A DNA stretch of 45,011 nucleotides from CAYSWH01 sp964434775 (GTDB taxonomy: Bacteria; Patescibacteriota; JACMRA01), in assembly GCA_964434775.1 (NCBI GenBank), contig CAYSWH010000010.1, positions 1-45,011 of the forward strand. Direction: 5' to 3'. The notes below the pieces were generated by a model, which worked only from the letters and a program-made list of their open reading frames with translations, ran no database searches and was not told where the DNA came from. A program made the translations under genes and the position numbers. Position 1 is the stretch's first letter, and every line of letters starts with the position of its first letter. Shown here piece by piece: positions 24,976 through 34,700 of this stretch.

Positions 24976-25986
24976 ATGAAAATCAGTATTATCGGAGCCG
25001 GAAATTTTGGAACTGCTATTGCCTTACTGGCAAGTCATAATCAAGAAAATCAGATAACTCTTTTTGATAGGGACAAGGATAAAGTCAATGGAGTTAATCA
25101 AGAAAAGAGAAACTTAGCTGTGTATCCTAATTTAATCCTCCCGGATAATATTCAGGCAAAAGAAATATTTGATGATTCGATTCTAGAGTCCGAACTGATA
25201 TTTGTGGCTCTTTCATCAAATTCACTTAGGGATGTACTTACCCAAATCAAGATCGGAATCAGCTCAGATTCAACTCCGATAGTTATTAACCTTTCCAAAG
25301 GTATTGAAGGGGATTCATTGAAAGTTCCAAGTCAAATTTTTTTTGACGTCTTTGAAACAGATATTTCATATGGTACCTTGGCCGGTCCTAATTTTGCTTT
25401 GGAAATAATGAAACAGGACCCTACTGCTTCTGTAATAGCAAGCAAAGATCCGGTAGTTTTTGAAAAAGTCGGAAAAGCTCTTTCTTCCGAATATTTTAGA
25501 CCTTATTCTTCCGGAGATGTTATGGGTGTGGAGCTTCTGGCTTCCCTAAAGAATGTAATTGCTATAGCTTCAGGTATTCATGAAAGTTTGGGCTTTGGTA
25601 AAAATAGTAAAGCAGCTCTGATTACAAGAGGTTTAATCCAAATGTCGAGGATAGTTCTCAAAGCCGGAGGTCAAATTGATACTGTAGTCGGGTTGAGTGG
25701 AGTGGGAGACTTGGTATTGACCGCCACCAGCGATTTGAGTAGAAATTACAGATTGGGTATATTAGTAGGTCAAGGATATACTTTGCAGGAGGCACTTAGT
25801 GAAATTGATAGTACGGTAGAAGGGGTTGAAACAGTCAAGACTGCTCTTTTATTAGCTCAAAGGTATGAGGTCGAGCTATCAATTGTTGAAGGAGTTAAAA
25901 AAATTCTCTTTGAGAATCAGAACCCTAAAATTGTACTTACCGAGATGATGTCGAGGCCACAAAAAGGTGAAAGTCTTTCCTTGTGA
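24976..25986 (+). CDS. gpsA: glycerol-3-phosphate dehydrogenase [NAD(P)+]
   Basis: Reduces dihydroxyacetone phosphate to sn-glycerol 3-phosphate for phospholipid synthesis. N-terminal Rossmann motif IIGAGNFGTAIA, SKGIE and LAGPNFALEI in the middle, catalytic Lys in ASLKNVIAIASGI, and the NxxR-type RNYRLG near residue 255, as in bacterial GpsA. The length of 336 is normal. The VIT-like transporter gene follows 36 bases later on the same strand and may share its transcript. TTGACA at 24927-24932 is present upstream, but its -10 is weak (TAATCT, 16-base spacer). Confidence 0.94.
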   Translation: MKISIIGAGNFGTAIALLASHNQENQITLFDRDKDKVNGVNQEKRNLAVYPNLILPDNIQAKEIFDDSILESELIFVALSSNSLRDVLTQIKIGISSDSTPIVINLSKGIEGDSLKVPSQIFFDVFETDISYGTLAGPNFALEIMKQDPTASVIASKDPVVFEKVGKALSSEYFRPYSSGDVMGVELLASLKNVIAIASGIHESLGFGKNSKAALITRGLIQMSRIVLKAGGQIDTVVGLSGVGDLVLTATSDLSRNYRLGILVGQGYTLQEALSEIDSTVEGVETVKTALLLAQRYEVELSIVEGVKKILFENQNPKIVLTEMMSRPQKGESLSL

Positions 25987-26022
25987 TTGTTTTAAAAGTA
26001 AAGACTGGTTATTTACAAGAAT

Positions 26023-26766
26023 ATGGCTATTGAGGACTTTAAAGAAGAATTTGACCAACATTTGAAAACTGAGCACCGGTCGGGAACTGTTTCAGAACAT
26101 CTCAAAGAAATTGTATATGGTGGTAATGACGGAATTATTACTACTTTTGCGGTTATAGCCGGATTTGCCGGAGCAAATAATCAGGATGCCGGAAGTATAG
26201 CCTTGTGGACTGTACTACTTTTTGGCTTAGCTAATTTGCTTGCAGACGGGACTTCTATGGGTCTGGGAGACTTTCTTTCAGTTCGTTCTCAAAAAGAAGT
26301 TTACAAAAAGAGTAAAAATAAAGAATTAGCAGAGATCAAGAACAATCCTGAGTTTGAAAAAAAAGAAACTACTTATCTTTTAAAACAGAAGGGTTTTAAT
26401 GACGAAGATGCTAAGAAAATTACTGAATTGTACTCAAATAATAAAAAGTATTGGGTAGAATTTATGATGAATCACGAACTGGAAATTCCCAATCCCGAGA
26501 GTGAAAACGCTCTTAGGAACGCAGTAGCAACGTTTATCTCTTTCGTGACTTTTGGCTCCATTCCTCTGATACCCTTTGTTGTTTTTCAAGATGCGAGTTT
26601 AGCCTTTAACTATTCGATCGTTGCAACTGTTTTGGCCTTGATTATCTTAGGCTTTGTACGTGGTTATACAACCAAAGAAAACAAATTGAAATCGGTTTTG
26701 GAAATTGTTTTTGTAGGAGGTATCGCCGGATCGGTAGCCTTTAGCGTCGGTTATTTGTTTAGATGA
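26023..26766 (+). CDS. VIT1/CCC1-family transporter
   Basis: 247 residues. The first helix carries the family hallmark VYGGNDGIITTFAVIAGFAGA, the second LANLLADGTSMGLGDFLSVRSQKE. A cytoplasmic helical stretch of about 80 charged residues follows (EVYKKSKNKELAEIKNN to FMMNHELEI), rich in Glu, which in VIT1 binds metal. Three C-terminal helices complete the five-helix fold. Members carry Fe2+ or Mn2+ out of the cytoplasm. It sits 36 bases after gpsA and convergent to the GAPDH gene, with a shared terminator between. Confidence 0.88.
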   Translation: MAIEDFKEEFDQHLKTEHRSGTVSEHLKEIVYGGNDGIITTFAVIAGFAGANNQDAGSIALWTVLLFGLANLLADGTSMGLGDFLSVRSQKEVYKKSKNKELAEIKNNPEFEKKETTYLLKQKGFNDEDAKKITELYSNNKKYWVEFMMNHELEIPNPESENALRNAVATFISFVTFGSIPLIPFVVFQDASLAFNYSIVATVLALIILGFVRGYTTKENKLKSVLEIVFVGGIAGSVAFSVGYLFR

Positions 26767-26841
26767 TGTTAGTTGACTAAACAATATTCTTTAATCATTT
26801 CTTGTTAAATCCAACATAGAGAAATATTCAAATTTTGAGCC

Positions 26842-26867
26842 AAAAAAAGAGGGTCGCCCCTCCGTTT
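26842..26867. terminator. bidirectional terminator between VIT-like and GAPDH genes
   Basis: GAGGG (26849-26853), loop TCGC, CCCTC (26858-26862). On the minus strand it is followed by seven T, on the plus strand by GTTTTAT, so it mainly ends the GAPDH transcript. Confidence 0.75.
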
Positions 26868-26883
26868 TATATTATTTTAATCA

Positions 26884-27900
26884 TTACCACTTAGTTACTA
26901 CTTCAGCTAATCTATTTGAATAACCCCATTCATTGTCGTACCAAGTCACAACTTTAAGCGTGTTGCCCAAAACTTCAGTCAGCTGAGCATCGATAATGGA
27001 GGAGTGAGGGTCTTGCACTATGTCACTGGAAACGATGTCTTCTTCAGTGTAGCCGAGAACTCCTTCCAAAGAACCTTCGGCCGCTTCTTTAAAGAGTTTA
27101 TTTACTGCTTCCGGGGTAGTGCTTTGATTAAGATTAATTGTTAAGTAAACCATTGAACCCGTAATTACAGGAATTCTTAGAGCGCTAAGACTCATTTTTC
27201 CTTTGAGTTCAGGAATTACTAATTCTACGGCTTTTGCTGCACCTGTACTTGCCGGTATAGCGTTAACCGCAGCTGCTCTACCATCTCTCTGTGCTTTCTT
27301 ACTTGGCCCGTCCTGGAGTACTTGGGTGGCAGTATATGCATGGGCGGTAATTCCAAAAAGGTCTTTAATGTCCAGGTTATCATTAAGTACTTTAAGGGCC
27401 GGAGCCATACAATTTGTAGTACAAGAGGCGTTAGAAATAACTTTTGAATCAGTTTCTCGGAGTAACTCATTATTTACTCCCAAAACGAGAGTAGGAATTG
27501 TCTTGTCTTTTGCCGGGGCAGATAGCACTACTTTTTTAGCTCCGGCTTGTAAGTGCTTTTCTGCTAACTCTCTCGTTAAAAAAAATCCCGTAGATTCTAT
27601 CACCATATCAATATTCATTTCTTTCCAGGGGAGATTGACCGGGTCTCTTTCAGAAAGGACTTTTATTTCCAGGTTTTCTCCGTTTCTGTTTACAAGAATA
27701 TTGCCGTTTTCTACTGTAACCGGATATTCAAATTTTCGGTAAGTTGAGTCATGTTTAAACAGATAGCCCAAATTTTCCGGGTTAGTAAGATCGTTTACTG
27801 CTACTATCTCGACCTCTTCCTTATATCTGGTAAGAAGATGTCTGGCAGTTAGTCTTCCGATTCTCCCAAAACCGTTAATTGCTACACGAACTTTAGTCAT
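26884..27900 (-). CDS. gap: glyceraldehyde-3-phosphate dehydrogenase, type I
   Basis: Oxidises and phosphorylates glyceraldehyde 3-phosphate with NAD+ in glycolysis. Begins VRVAINGFGRIGRLTAR, the NAD fold. The active-site motif SNASCTTNCMAP with the catalytic Cys lies near residue 155. Then come the catalytic His region, LQDGPSKKAQRDGRAAAVNAIPASTGAAKAV (split here by turns), and the closing WYDNEWGYSNRLAEV. The length of 338 is usual. It is a single-gene unit ending at a hairpin. With transketolase in the window it supports sugar fermentation. Confidence 0.96.
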   Translation of the reverse strand: MTKVRVAINGFGRIGRLTARHLLTRYKEEVEIVAVNDLTNPENLGYLFKHDSTYRKFEYPVTVENGNILVNRNGENLEIKVLSERDPVNLPWKEMNIDMVIESTGFFLTRELAEKHLQAGAKKVVLSAPAKDKTIPTLVLGVNNELLRETDSKVISNASCTTNCMAPALKVLNDNLDIKDLFGITAHAYTATQVLQDGPSKKAQRDGRAAAVNAIPASTGAAKAVELVIPELKGKMSLSALRIPVITGSMVYLTINLNQSTTPEAVNKLFKEAAEGSLEGVLGYTEEDIVSSDIVQDPHSSIIDAQLTEVLGNTLKVVTWYDNEWGYSNRLAEVVTKW

Positions 27901-28081
27901 ATTATTTGTAAATTAATTAGATTTGAAATATACGGTAATAAGTTTATCAATAAATTCCTTAATTTGTAAAGGCTAACTTTTTAGATGTCACAAATAGGCT
28001 TATGCTTTAATCTAATTGAGTGAGACTAAACGTCGTTTTTTTAAAGAAAACCCTGTATTTTTTGGGTCTGTAAATTGTATT

Positions 28082-29545
28082 ATGTCAAAAAGAAGAAGAG
28101 AACTTACTAATAGAGAAATATTTAAATATTATTTTACTTTGGTTGTAATTACCCTTATTTTAACAGCTTCAATTGTTTTGTTAGTAGTTTGGAATAATAA
28201 TCTTTTCAGTTTTGCAAACGGGCAAACCTACACTGATTTATCAGTCAAATGTGCGAATGACGAACACAAGCATTTATCCGGAAAAACATATGAACTTTAT
28301 GCTCATATGGGAGAGCCGTACTATTTTGCGGGTAAGACCGAAGCTAAGGAATGGACGAGAGTTTATTATCCTTCTGATAGACTGCAAATGAATGTTGAAG
28401 TGAAGAATTCTTCAGGCGACTCGTGGCATGTAGTTTTAAATAATCGAGGTAAAACCGAGATCGTCATTGAGGGAAAAGAGTGTATCAAAGAAAATCAAAC
28501 AGTTACGGACTCTGTAAGTGTAACGGTGTCTGAACCCAAGCGACCGGAGACGGATCAAGAAAACCTCTCAGACTCAAAACTTGGAATTTTCTTGTTGGGC
28601 AACTATTCAGGTTATTCTCAAAGGTTAGTAAATAGCGGAAATTTGAAGGTTCTTAAGGTTATGAATCCTTGGGAAAAACCCGAACAGATCAAAGCAGTTA
28701 GGGAGTTTAAGGCCAAAAATCCGGAAGGCATAACTGTACTAAGAATTTGGGTAGATCCTGTAAAGTTTTATCCGGATAGGTCGGGAAATTATGGTCAACC
28801 GGAAGCTTTTGCCGGTGAAATGTTTAACTCGGCAATCGTCCCGGCTCTGGAAATTTTAAAAAGCGATAATTCTCTTAGGTTGTTCGATTATGTGGAAATG
28901 ACCAACGAATTTGATAATAGTCCTATTTTAGATTCATATAACCAAGTAGTTTGGCATAATGCTTTTTGGGTGGAACTTATTTCTCGACTGGAGAGTTATA
29001 ATCAAATTAATAATACAGATCTAAATTCTTGTTCGTTTAACTATCCGGTAGGTCATCCGGGCGATGGAATTACTACAATTTCTCAAAAAATTAAGATCCT
29101 TGCACCAGCTATTGAATTAACCAAAGAAACCGGGGGAGCTTTCTGCTATCATGGGTATACCATTGATTATTCTACTAACCTTGCCAAGGAAAAAGAAACT
29201 TCTCTTAAGTACAGACAAATTCAACAATCAATAAACAAAACTAATCCTGAAATAGGTAAAATTGACTTTTTAATTACTGAAACCGGTGTAGATTTTAATG
29301 GTAATAGGCATTCCAGCGGCTGGAGAGCCAGAACTCCCGGGGTCTTACCCGGAGGAGAGCATACTTGGCAACAGAAAGGGCGTTCACAAGACTTGATAAA
29401 TTGGCTTGACTGGTATAACCACCATCTAACTGAAGATCAGGTTTTAGGGGCTGCTATCTTTCAAAGCGGAGATATTCACGGCTGGAGTTCCTTTAATATT
29501 GAAGACGAAGAGGTAACGCAGTATTTGGCTGGAGAAGACAAGTAA
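28082..29545 (+). CDS. membrane-anchored putative glycoside hydrolase (clan GH-A-like TIM barrel)
   Basis: 487 residues from the ATG at 28082; a GTG at 28016 would add 22 residues ahead of the charged MSKRRRELTNRE start. One membrane helix near 18-40 anchors it facing out. A beta-rich domain to about 155 follows. A barrel-like domain has VEMTNEFD (Glu276, the NE of the acid/base) and FLITETGVD (Glu400, the candidate nucleophile). These are the paired glutamates of clan GH-A glycosidases. No exact family is recognised, so substrate is unknown; wall or host polysaccharide are possible. Both Glu sit at ends of hydrophobic strands, as expected. Confidence 0.6.
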   Translation: MSKRRRELTNREIFKYYFTLVVITLILTASIVLLVVWNNNLFSFANGQTYTDLSVKCANDEHKHLSGKTYELYAHMGEPYYFAGKTEAKEWTRVYYPSDRLQMNVEVKNSSGDSWHVVLNNRGKTEIVIEGKECIKENQTVTDSVSVTVSEPKRPETDQENLSDSKLGIFLLGNYSGYSQRLVNSGNLKVLKVMNPWEKPEQIKAVREFKAKNPEGITVLRIWVDPVKFYPDRSGNYGQPEAFAGEMFNSAIVPALEILKSDNSLRLFDYVEMTNEFDNSPILDSYNQVVWHNAFWVELISRLESYNQINNTDLNSCSFNYPVGHPGDGITTISQKIKILAPAIELTKETGGAFCYHGYTIDYSTNLAKEKETSLKYRQIQQSINKTNPEIGKIDFLITETGVDFNGNRHSSGWRARTPGVLPGGEHTWQQKGRSQDLINWLDWYNHHLTEDQVLGAAIFQSGDIHGWSSFNIEDEEVTQYLAGEDK

Positions 29546-29684
29546 TTCAATTCCCTGATCTAAATAATAAACAATGAATTAGGATCCGAATACGGTAATT
29601 AGCTTTCTTTTTGAAATAGGCATTTGTGGAAATTCTCTATTATCCCTATAAGTGTCTTAAAAAGTGAAGTTATTAATAGTATTT

Positions 29685-29882
29685 TTAATTAGCAAATACT
29701 CTGTTGTGATTTGTATTGCTAACCTTTTTGAAGAAAGGGGGCTTCGTACTATTTTCAATATATTTATGTGCTTTTTGCAATGTAGGTTTAAAATCCACCG
29801 GAAGTCCGTACCAGAATACACCTAATTCCGGGTAAGAATACTTTTGTTCAATGCTTTTTGAACTGTTTCTTGTTACTTCCAT
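29685..29882 (-). CDS. small hypothetical protein overlapping the upstream membrane protein gene
   Basis: 65 codons. Its ATG (29880-29882) lies inside the end of the 202-residue membrane protein gene: ATGGAAGTAA holds both the start and the neighbour's stop, a 10-base overlap. Such overlaps often mean translational coupling. The product is soluble and basic, with YSYPELGVFWYGLPVDFKP in the middle; no family recognised. It may be spurious. Confidence 0.35.
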   Translation of the reverse strand: MEVTRNSSKSIEQKYSYPELGVFWYGLPVDFKPTLQKAHKYIENSTKPPFFKKVSNTNHNRVFAN

Positions 29883-30481
29883 TCTTCGGGTGTGCTTCCG
29901 GAAAAGATTTCCGAGATTGAGTCAATTATCCGCCCAACAAACCCAAGCTTGTTGCCTAAAGTAAGAATCATTCGATTCTCAGGAAACCCTTTGATTTGAA
30001 AATAGTCATTAGAAAATGGCTTCAGAAAACTGGCCAGGGAATTTACGATTCCAATAATATTCATCATGTCACCTAAAATTAATTTGATTAAATATATTAT
30101 TATAGCCAGAATTCCAAAAAGAAAGCCTAAGCCGGTGTCTTGAGAGAAAATATAAAGCCAGAAGAAAAAAAGACAGAAAAGATAAGTAACCCACATTCTG
30201 GCTGCAACCATTAAGGACTTTACACCTCTTCTTTCCCTGGGAAGTTCCCCGCCTTCAGTGTACAAAACATACCAAAAGAAGAAATCAGACACAAATAGAA
30301 TTGTGTAAAAGATCGTCCAGGCGAGAGTAAAACTGTTTATTGTACTCAATATATCATTTAAACCGGGAAAACCCCCAAGATCCAAAAAAATACCCGGATC
30401 TGTTTCAGTAGGTGCCGAAGTTTGTTCGGGACTTGAGCCCGGATCATCAGTTTGAAAAAGGTTTTTATCTTCTTCGCTCAT
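29873..30481 (-). CDS. membrane protein of unknown function
   Basis: 202 residues from the ATG at 30481; a start 17 codons upstream would add an unlikely hydrophobic leader. A polar Thr/Pro/Asp-rich N-terminus of about 40 residues is followed by three or four membrane segments (FTLAWTIFYTILFVSDFFFW, WVTYLFCLFFFWLYIF, LGFLFGILAIIIYLIKLIL) and a soluble C-terminus ending SGSTPEEWK. RERRGVKSL between the first two helices should face the cytoplasm. No family recognised. Divergent from the FxLYD-like protein gene. Confidence 0.65.
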   Translation of the reverse strand: MSEEDKNLFQTDDPGSSPEQTSAPTETDPGIFLDLGGFPGLNDILSTINSFTLAWTIFYTILFVSDFFFWYVLYTEGGELPRERRGVKSLMVAARMWVTYLFCLFFFWLYIFSQDTGLGFLFGILAIIIYLIKLILGDMMNIIGIVNSLASFLKPFSNDYFQIKGFPENRMILTLGNKLGFVGRIIDSISEIFSGSTPEEWK

Positions 30482-30568
30482 TCTTTTAATAAAGTTAACT
30501 ATTAGAATAGTTTTAAGAAATGATATTGTCAATTTTCTATCTAACTGATAGACTGTGGTTATAATTTA

Positions 30569-30603
30569 TATGGGTTCGGTAAAAATATGGATTCGGTAAA
30601 AAA
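30569..30603 (+). repeat. short tandem duplication at a gene start
   Basis: ATGGGTTCGGTAAAA (from 30570) is followed by ATGGATTCGGTAAAA (from 30587), out of frame with each other. The second ATG opens the long frame; the first would stop after nine codons. TATAAT at 30560-30565 lies just upstream. Confidence 0.6.
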
Positions 30604-31381
30604 TTTAAGTACAAAACTTGCTTTTCGGATGAGAAGGAAATTTCTGATCTTTTTTGTAATTTGTTTAATTTTAACGGTTCCTATTTATTTTGGAGGAATA
30701 TACTTTTACGGAATTGTTTATGACTTTAGGCATCCGAGGCGTAGCATTGTAGTACCTAGAACAACCGAAGTTAAAGAGTATTCGGTAAGTGAGTCGGAGG
30801 TAGTCAATCTTTCAAACGGAGAGAAGGAACTTTATGTGAAGGTCAGTAATAGTGAAAATACCGAGTATGGTTTTTGGCCCTGGGTTTATAATTATCAAAT
30901 ATTAGACTTTGAAAGTAAAGTAATTGATGAAGGAGAGGTGTCAAGTTATTTGTTACCTCGGGAATTAAAATATGTATCTGTCAGGAGTAAAAACCCTCGG
31001 GGAGTTCAGTTAAAAATAACTCCAAACCAAGCAACAAAAAGCATGGAGGCAGATCAAGATGATTTTTTAGAACAAGAGGAGCTAAAAATTACTAATCTGG
31101 TTACTACTTTTGAGGAGATATCAGGTTCATCCGATCTTCTTCTAACTATGAGTTTCCGCAATGATGATTTTGTAAAAATTAGTGAGTTGGATATTGTTTA
31201 CATTTTGAGGGATTCCAAGCAGGATATTGTGGGGATAAATACAACCAAGCTGAGTAATTTTTTACCTGGTGAAGAGCGGACAATTAGGATTAAATACCCT
31301 AAACCTCAATCTTCCAAGCCCAAGATTCTGGAAACCAGGTGGTCGATTAATTATTTAGACGAAAATGCAGTAAGTATCTAA
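30587..31381 (+). CDS. membrane-anchored protein with two FxLYD-like beta domains
   Basis: 264 residues. One membrane helix at about 18-42 (FLIFFVICLILTVPIYFGGIYF) anchors an outside part. This has two similar beta-sandwich-like units. The first is LYVKVSNSENTEYGFWPWVYNYQ...GEVSSYLLPRELKYV; the second is LLTMSFRNDDFVKISELDIVYILRDS...LSNFLPGEERTIRI. Both show the pattern strand, acidic turn, YxxxDSxxxxI, L-P-x-E. This resembles FxLYD domains of surface proteins. Function unknown, perhaps envelope scaffolding. It ends 2 bases from the end of the next, convergent small gene. Confidence 0.7.
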   Translation: MDSVKNLSTKLAFRMRRKFLIFFVICLILTVPIYFGGIYFYGIVYDFRHPRRSIVVPRTTEVKEYSVSESEVVNLSNGEKELYVKVSNSENTEYGFWPWVYNYQILDFESKVIDEGEVSSYLLPRELKYVSVRSKNPRGVQLKITPNQATKSMEADQDDFLEQEELKITNLVTTFEEISGSSDLLLTMSFRNDDFVKISELDIVYILRDSKQDIVGINTTKLSNFLPGEERTIRIKYPKPQSSKPKILETRWSINYLDENAVSI

Positions 31382-31383
31382 TT

Positions 31384-31614
31384 TCAAATCAACGGTCTTA
31401 AATATCTAAGAAAATCATTTAGATGAAGCAGGGATAAGCCGACATTGATAAGAAGAAGGATAATTATAAAAATAATAATATAAACAGTACTCTTCGGGTT
31501 ATAACTTTTGGTATAAATATTAAAAAATGCGATGAATAAAACCACGCTAAAACAAATTGCCGCAAAAAGTATTACAAAACCGAATAAACTAAATAGAAAA
31601 CTACTTTCAACCAT
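31384..31614 (-). CDS. small two-helix membrane protein
   Basis: 76 residues with two long hydrophobic helices (LFSLFGFVILFAAICFSVVLFIAFF and VYIIIFIIILLLINVGLSLLHL) joined by a basic loop NIYTKSYNPKS. ATG start. No family recognised. Convergent with the FxLYD-like gene and divergent from the large surface protein gene. Confidence 0.5.
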   Translation of the reverse strand: MVESSFLFSLFGFVILFAAICFSVVLFIAFFNIYTKSYNPKSTVYIIIFIIILLLINVGLSLLHLNDFLRYLRPLI

Positions 31615-31676
31615 AATTGTTTCTTGCTAGGTTATTTTTAAACAACATGAAAAATCATTATTTTGCAAGTGCTTTT

Positions 31677-31705
31677 TTGACTAAGCCCAAAAACTGTGTT
31701 ATATA
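31677..31705 (+). promoter_or_regulatory. promoter of the SdrD-B-like surface protein gene
   Basis: TTGACT (31677-31682), 17 bases, TATATA (31700-31705). Start near 31712, 26 bases before the ATG. Confidence 0.55.
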
Positions 31706-31737
31706 GTTAACATTTGTTTAGTTAATATGTAATTTTA

Positions 31738-34700
31738 ATGCCTTATAAATACAGAGGTCGTTTTTTTAGTGTCAAAATTGTCTTAGGTCTGATTTCAGCC
31801 TTATTTTTATTTTCTTCCATAGCCTACATTTTAGTTTCTAGCGAAAGTCAAAATGCTCAGGCGCAATTGTCAGGCTCTTATACGATTAGTGGAACAACTA
31901 TGTTGGATTATAATAAGAATGTTAAAAAAGACGATATTGATAAAATTCTGCCGAATGCCATCATCGAACTATATCAAGATGACGGGGACGGTTACGTTGG
32001 TGTCATTGAAGACGAAATATTTATTGGGTCAGTTACAAGTGATGATAAGGGTAGCTATTCTTATGATTTTAATATAGAATCCGGGTCCGAATTAATTTGG
32101 GTGAATCCGGTAAGTCCTGATGAGAATTTGTATACCGGTGAAGCCGGATTGAATGATTTTTCAATAGATTTTTCTCAAGAGTCAAGCAATATTAAGTCTG
32201 AATTTGATATTTATTATAGAATCAGTGCAAATTATTTTTTAGACGGTAGTATTGACATCGATAGAGATTGGGACGGAGTAGAGGAATCAAGTGTGCAAGA
32301 TATGGAAGTAAAACTTTACGTCGATAACGGAGATGATATCTTTGATCCCGCTACAGACCTCTTGTATTTGACTGATATTTCAGAAAGAATTGGGTATTGG
32401 CATTTTCTTCATATACTCCCTGATACTTACTGGGTAGAAGCTGCTACAAATTTTTATGACTCTGATCCAAACAAAGATTACGAGTACACAATTGATCAAA
32501 ATGTTAGAAAGGTAACTTTTGAACAAGATGAAAGCGAATATGTACAATTTTTGTATAAACAAAACCCTCAGCAGATAGATGGAGCTTCTATTGAAGGGGC
32601 TGTTTGGTACGATAATGACTATAACGGAGAATATGATCCGTCCGTGGGTGATATTCTGCTTGAAGGCGTTAAGCTAAATCTTTTTCATGATGACGGTGAC
32701 GGTTTTTATGATCCGGAAAACATTGACGATTTTATCTTGGATTCCAAAAATACCGATTCTGAAGGAGCTTATAATTTTTCCCGGCTTGATGAAGGAAGTT
32801 ATGTTTTAATAGTCGACCCTGAGAGCATTACTGAATTTGAATCTGATGAGCTGTTGGAAGGGTATGAACAATCACATATAATTGTAGATGAAAATGGTCA
32901 GATGGATTTTCAAGTAGACTTTATATTTACACCAAGGAGTCCGTTTGACTCTGAAATACAAGGAAAAGTTTGGGTAGATGGCGATCAAGATGGGATATAC
33001 GATCCCGCTAAAGGAGATATGGGTTTGGAAGGTGTAAGAATTTATCTATTTACTGACGGTAATGACGATCAAGTATTTGATCCCGGATTTGATGATGTCC
33101 CGGTAATATTTGTTGATACTGACTCTGAAGGAAATTACGTTTTTGATGAGTTACCTAGAGGGACGTACTTCATTGATCTCATTCTTGAGACAGTGGACAC
33201 AGATCAGTATAATCTTGATTCTATCAATCCTCTTTACGTTGAAATTAGAGATTCGGAAATAAGCAACGATAATGATTTTGTTTTTCATGGTGACACCGGT
33301 CCGGTAAATTATACAATCAATGGTAATGTTTGGCTTGATTACAATAATACCGGAGAGTTTGATTCCGGTGATAGACCGCTTGCCGGTACAGAGTTATATT
33401 TTTACGAAGATAATGGAGATGGAGAGTATGGCGAAGGAGATAGGAGAGTATTTGGTGATGATCCTGTAATTGTAGGAGAGGATGGCACTTATTCAAGAAA
33501 CGTGTCCGGTCTTGAGGATACAAACATGTTCTGGGTAGTTCCCGTAAATCCGGATGAAAGTCTTTATACCGAGTTAACCCCAACTCCTGTATTGGTTGAT
33601 TTTAATGAAATTGGACAGTTGGTTGCTGATAATGTAAATATCGGCTACGAGATTGAAACGGAAACTCAGATTGGAGATCAAGTTTGGGTTGACGTCAATC
33701 AAAACGGTGTTTTTGATGAAGGTGAGGATTATGGTTTGGAAGGGGCTTTAATTGAATTGTATACTGATGACGGAATTGAAGGTTTCAACCCTGAGACTGA
33801 TCTTTTATATGATAATCGGGATTCTTTGGTTGAAGGTGCTTATCTTTTTAGTAATTTGTTGCCAGGTAATTACTGGGTAAGAATTGATCCTAACTCTATT
33901 GACTCCGATCTTTACGAGCTTGTTTCTGAGGAGTATATTCAAGTGACTTTGGAAGACCCCTCAGGTGTAAATTATGATGCAGATTTTATCTTTGAATTGC
34001 TTTCTCAAGATGATTTCTATACGATAAACGGATATGTTTGGCTGGATGAAAATAAATCCGGAGAATACGAAGAAGAAGATTTACCCTTACCCGGAACAAA
34101 TATTGAAATCTATGAAGATGTTGACGGAAACGGAGTATTTGATCCTGAAGTTGACTCCTATTACGATACTGTAACAACTGATGAAAACGGCGATTTTGAG
34201 TTAGGGATAAACTTAGATCAGTTTTTTACTTTTGCTTTAAACCCTAACGAAGAAGTTTATTCAGGAATTACTGAGAACCCTACTTACCTTGATTTCTCTC
34301 AAATAGATACCAGAACTCTCAGTACTGCTTTTGGTTTCCAAGAACTTGAACAGTCAGGAGCTCAAATTGGTGATTTTGTGTGGGTAGATGTCAATCAAAA
34401 CGGAGTTTATGATTCCGGTGATTATGGTCTGGCTGGTGCTTTGATAGAACTGTATTTGGATGGCGAAGAGGGTGAGCCGATGATGGTTACTTCTTCAGGT
34501 AGTAATGGTGTCTACCTTTTTTCTGATTTGACTCCCGGGACTTACCAAGTAAGAATTAACCTAAATTCCATTGACCCCGATCTTTACGTGCTTGTTTCTG
34601 AGGAGTATGTTCAAGTGACTTTGGAAGACCCTGATTCTACTTACAACCAAGCAGATTTTCGGTTTGTCGAAAGAGTAGAGCCAAGTGACTGTGAAGAAGA

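Noticed and set aside
27203..27742. 179-codon plus-strand frame
   Set aside because: Antisense shadow of the GAPDH gene, whose motifs are complete on the other strand.
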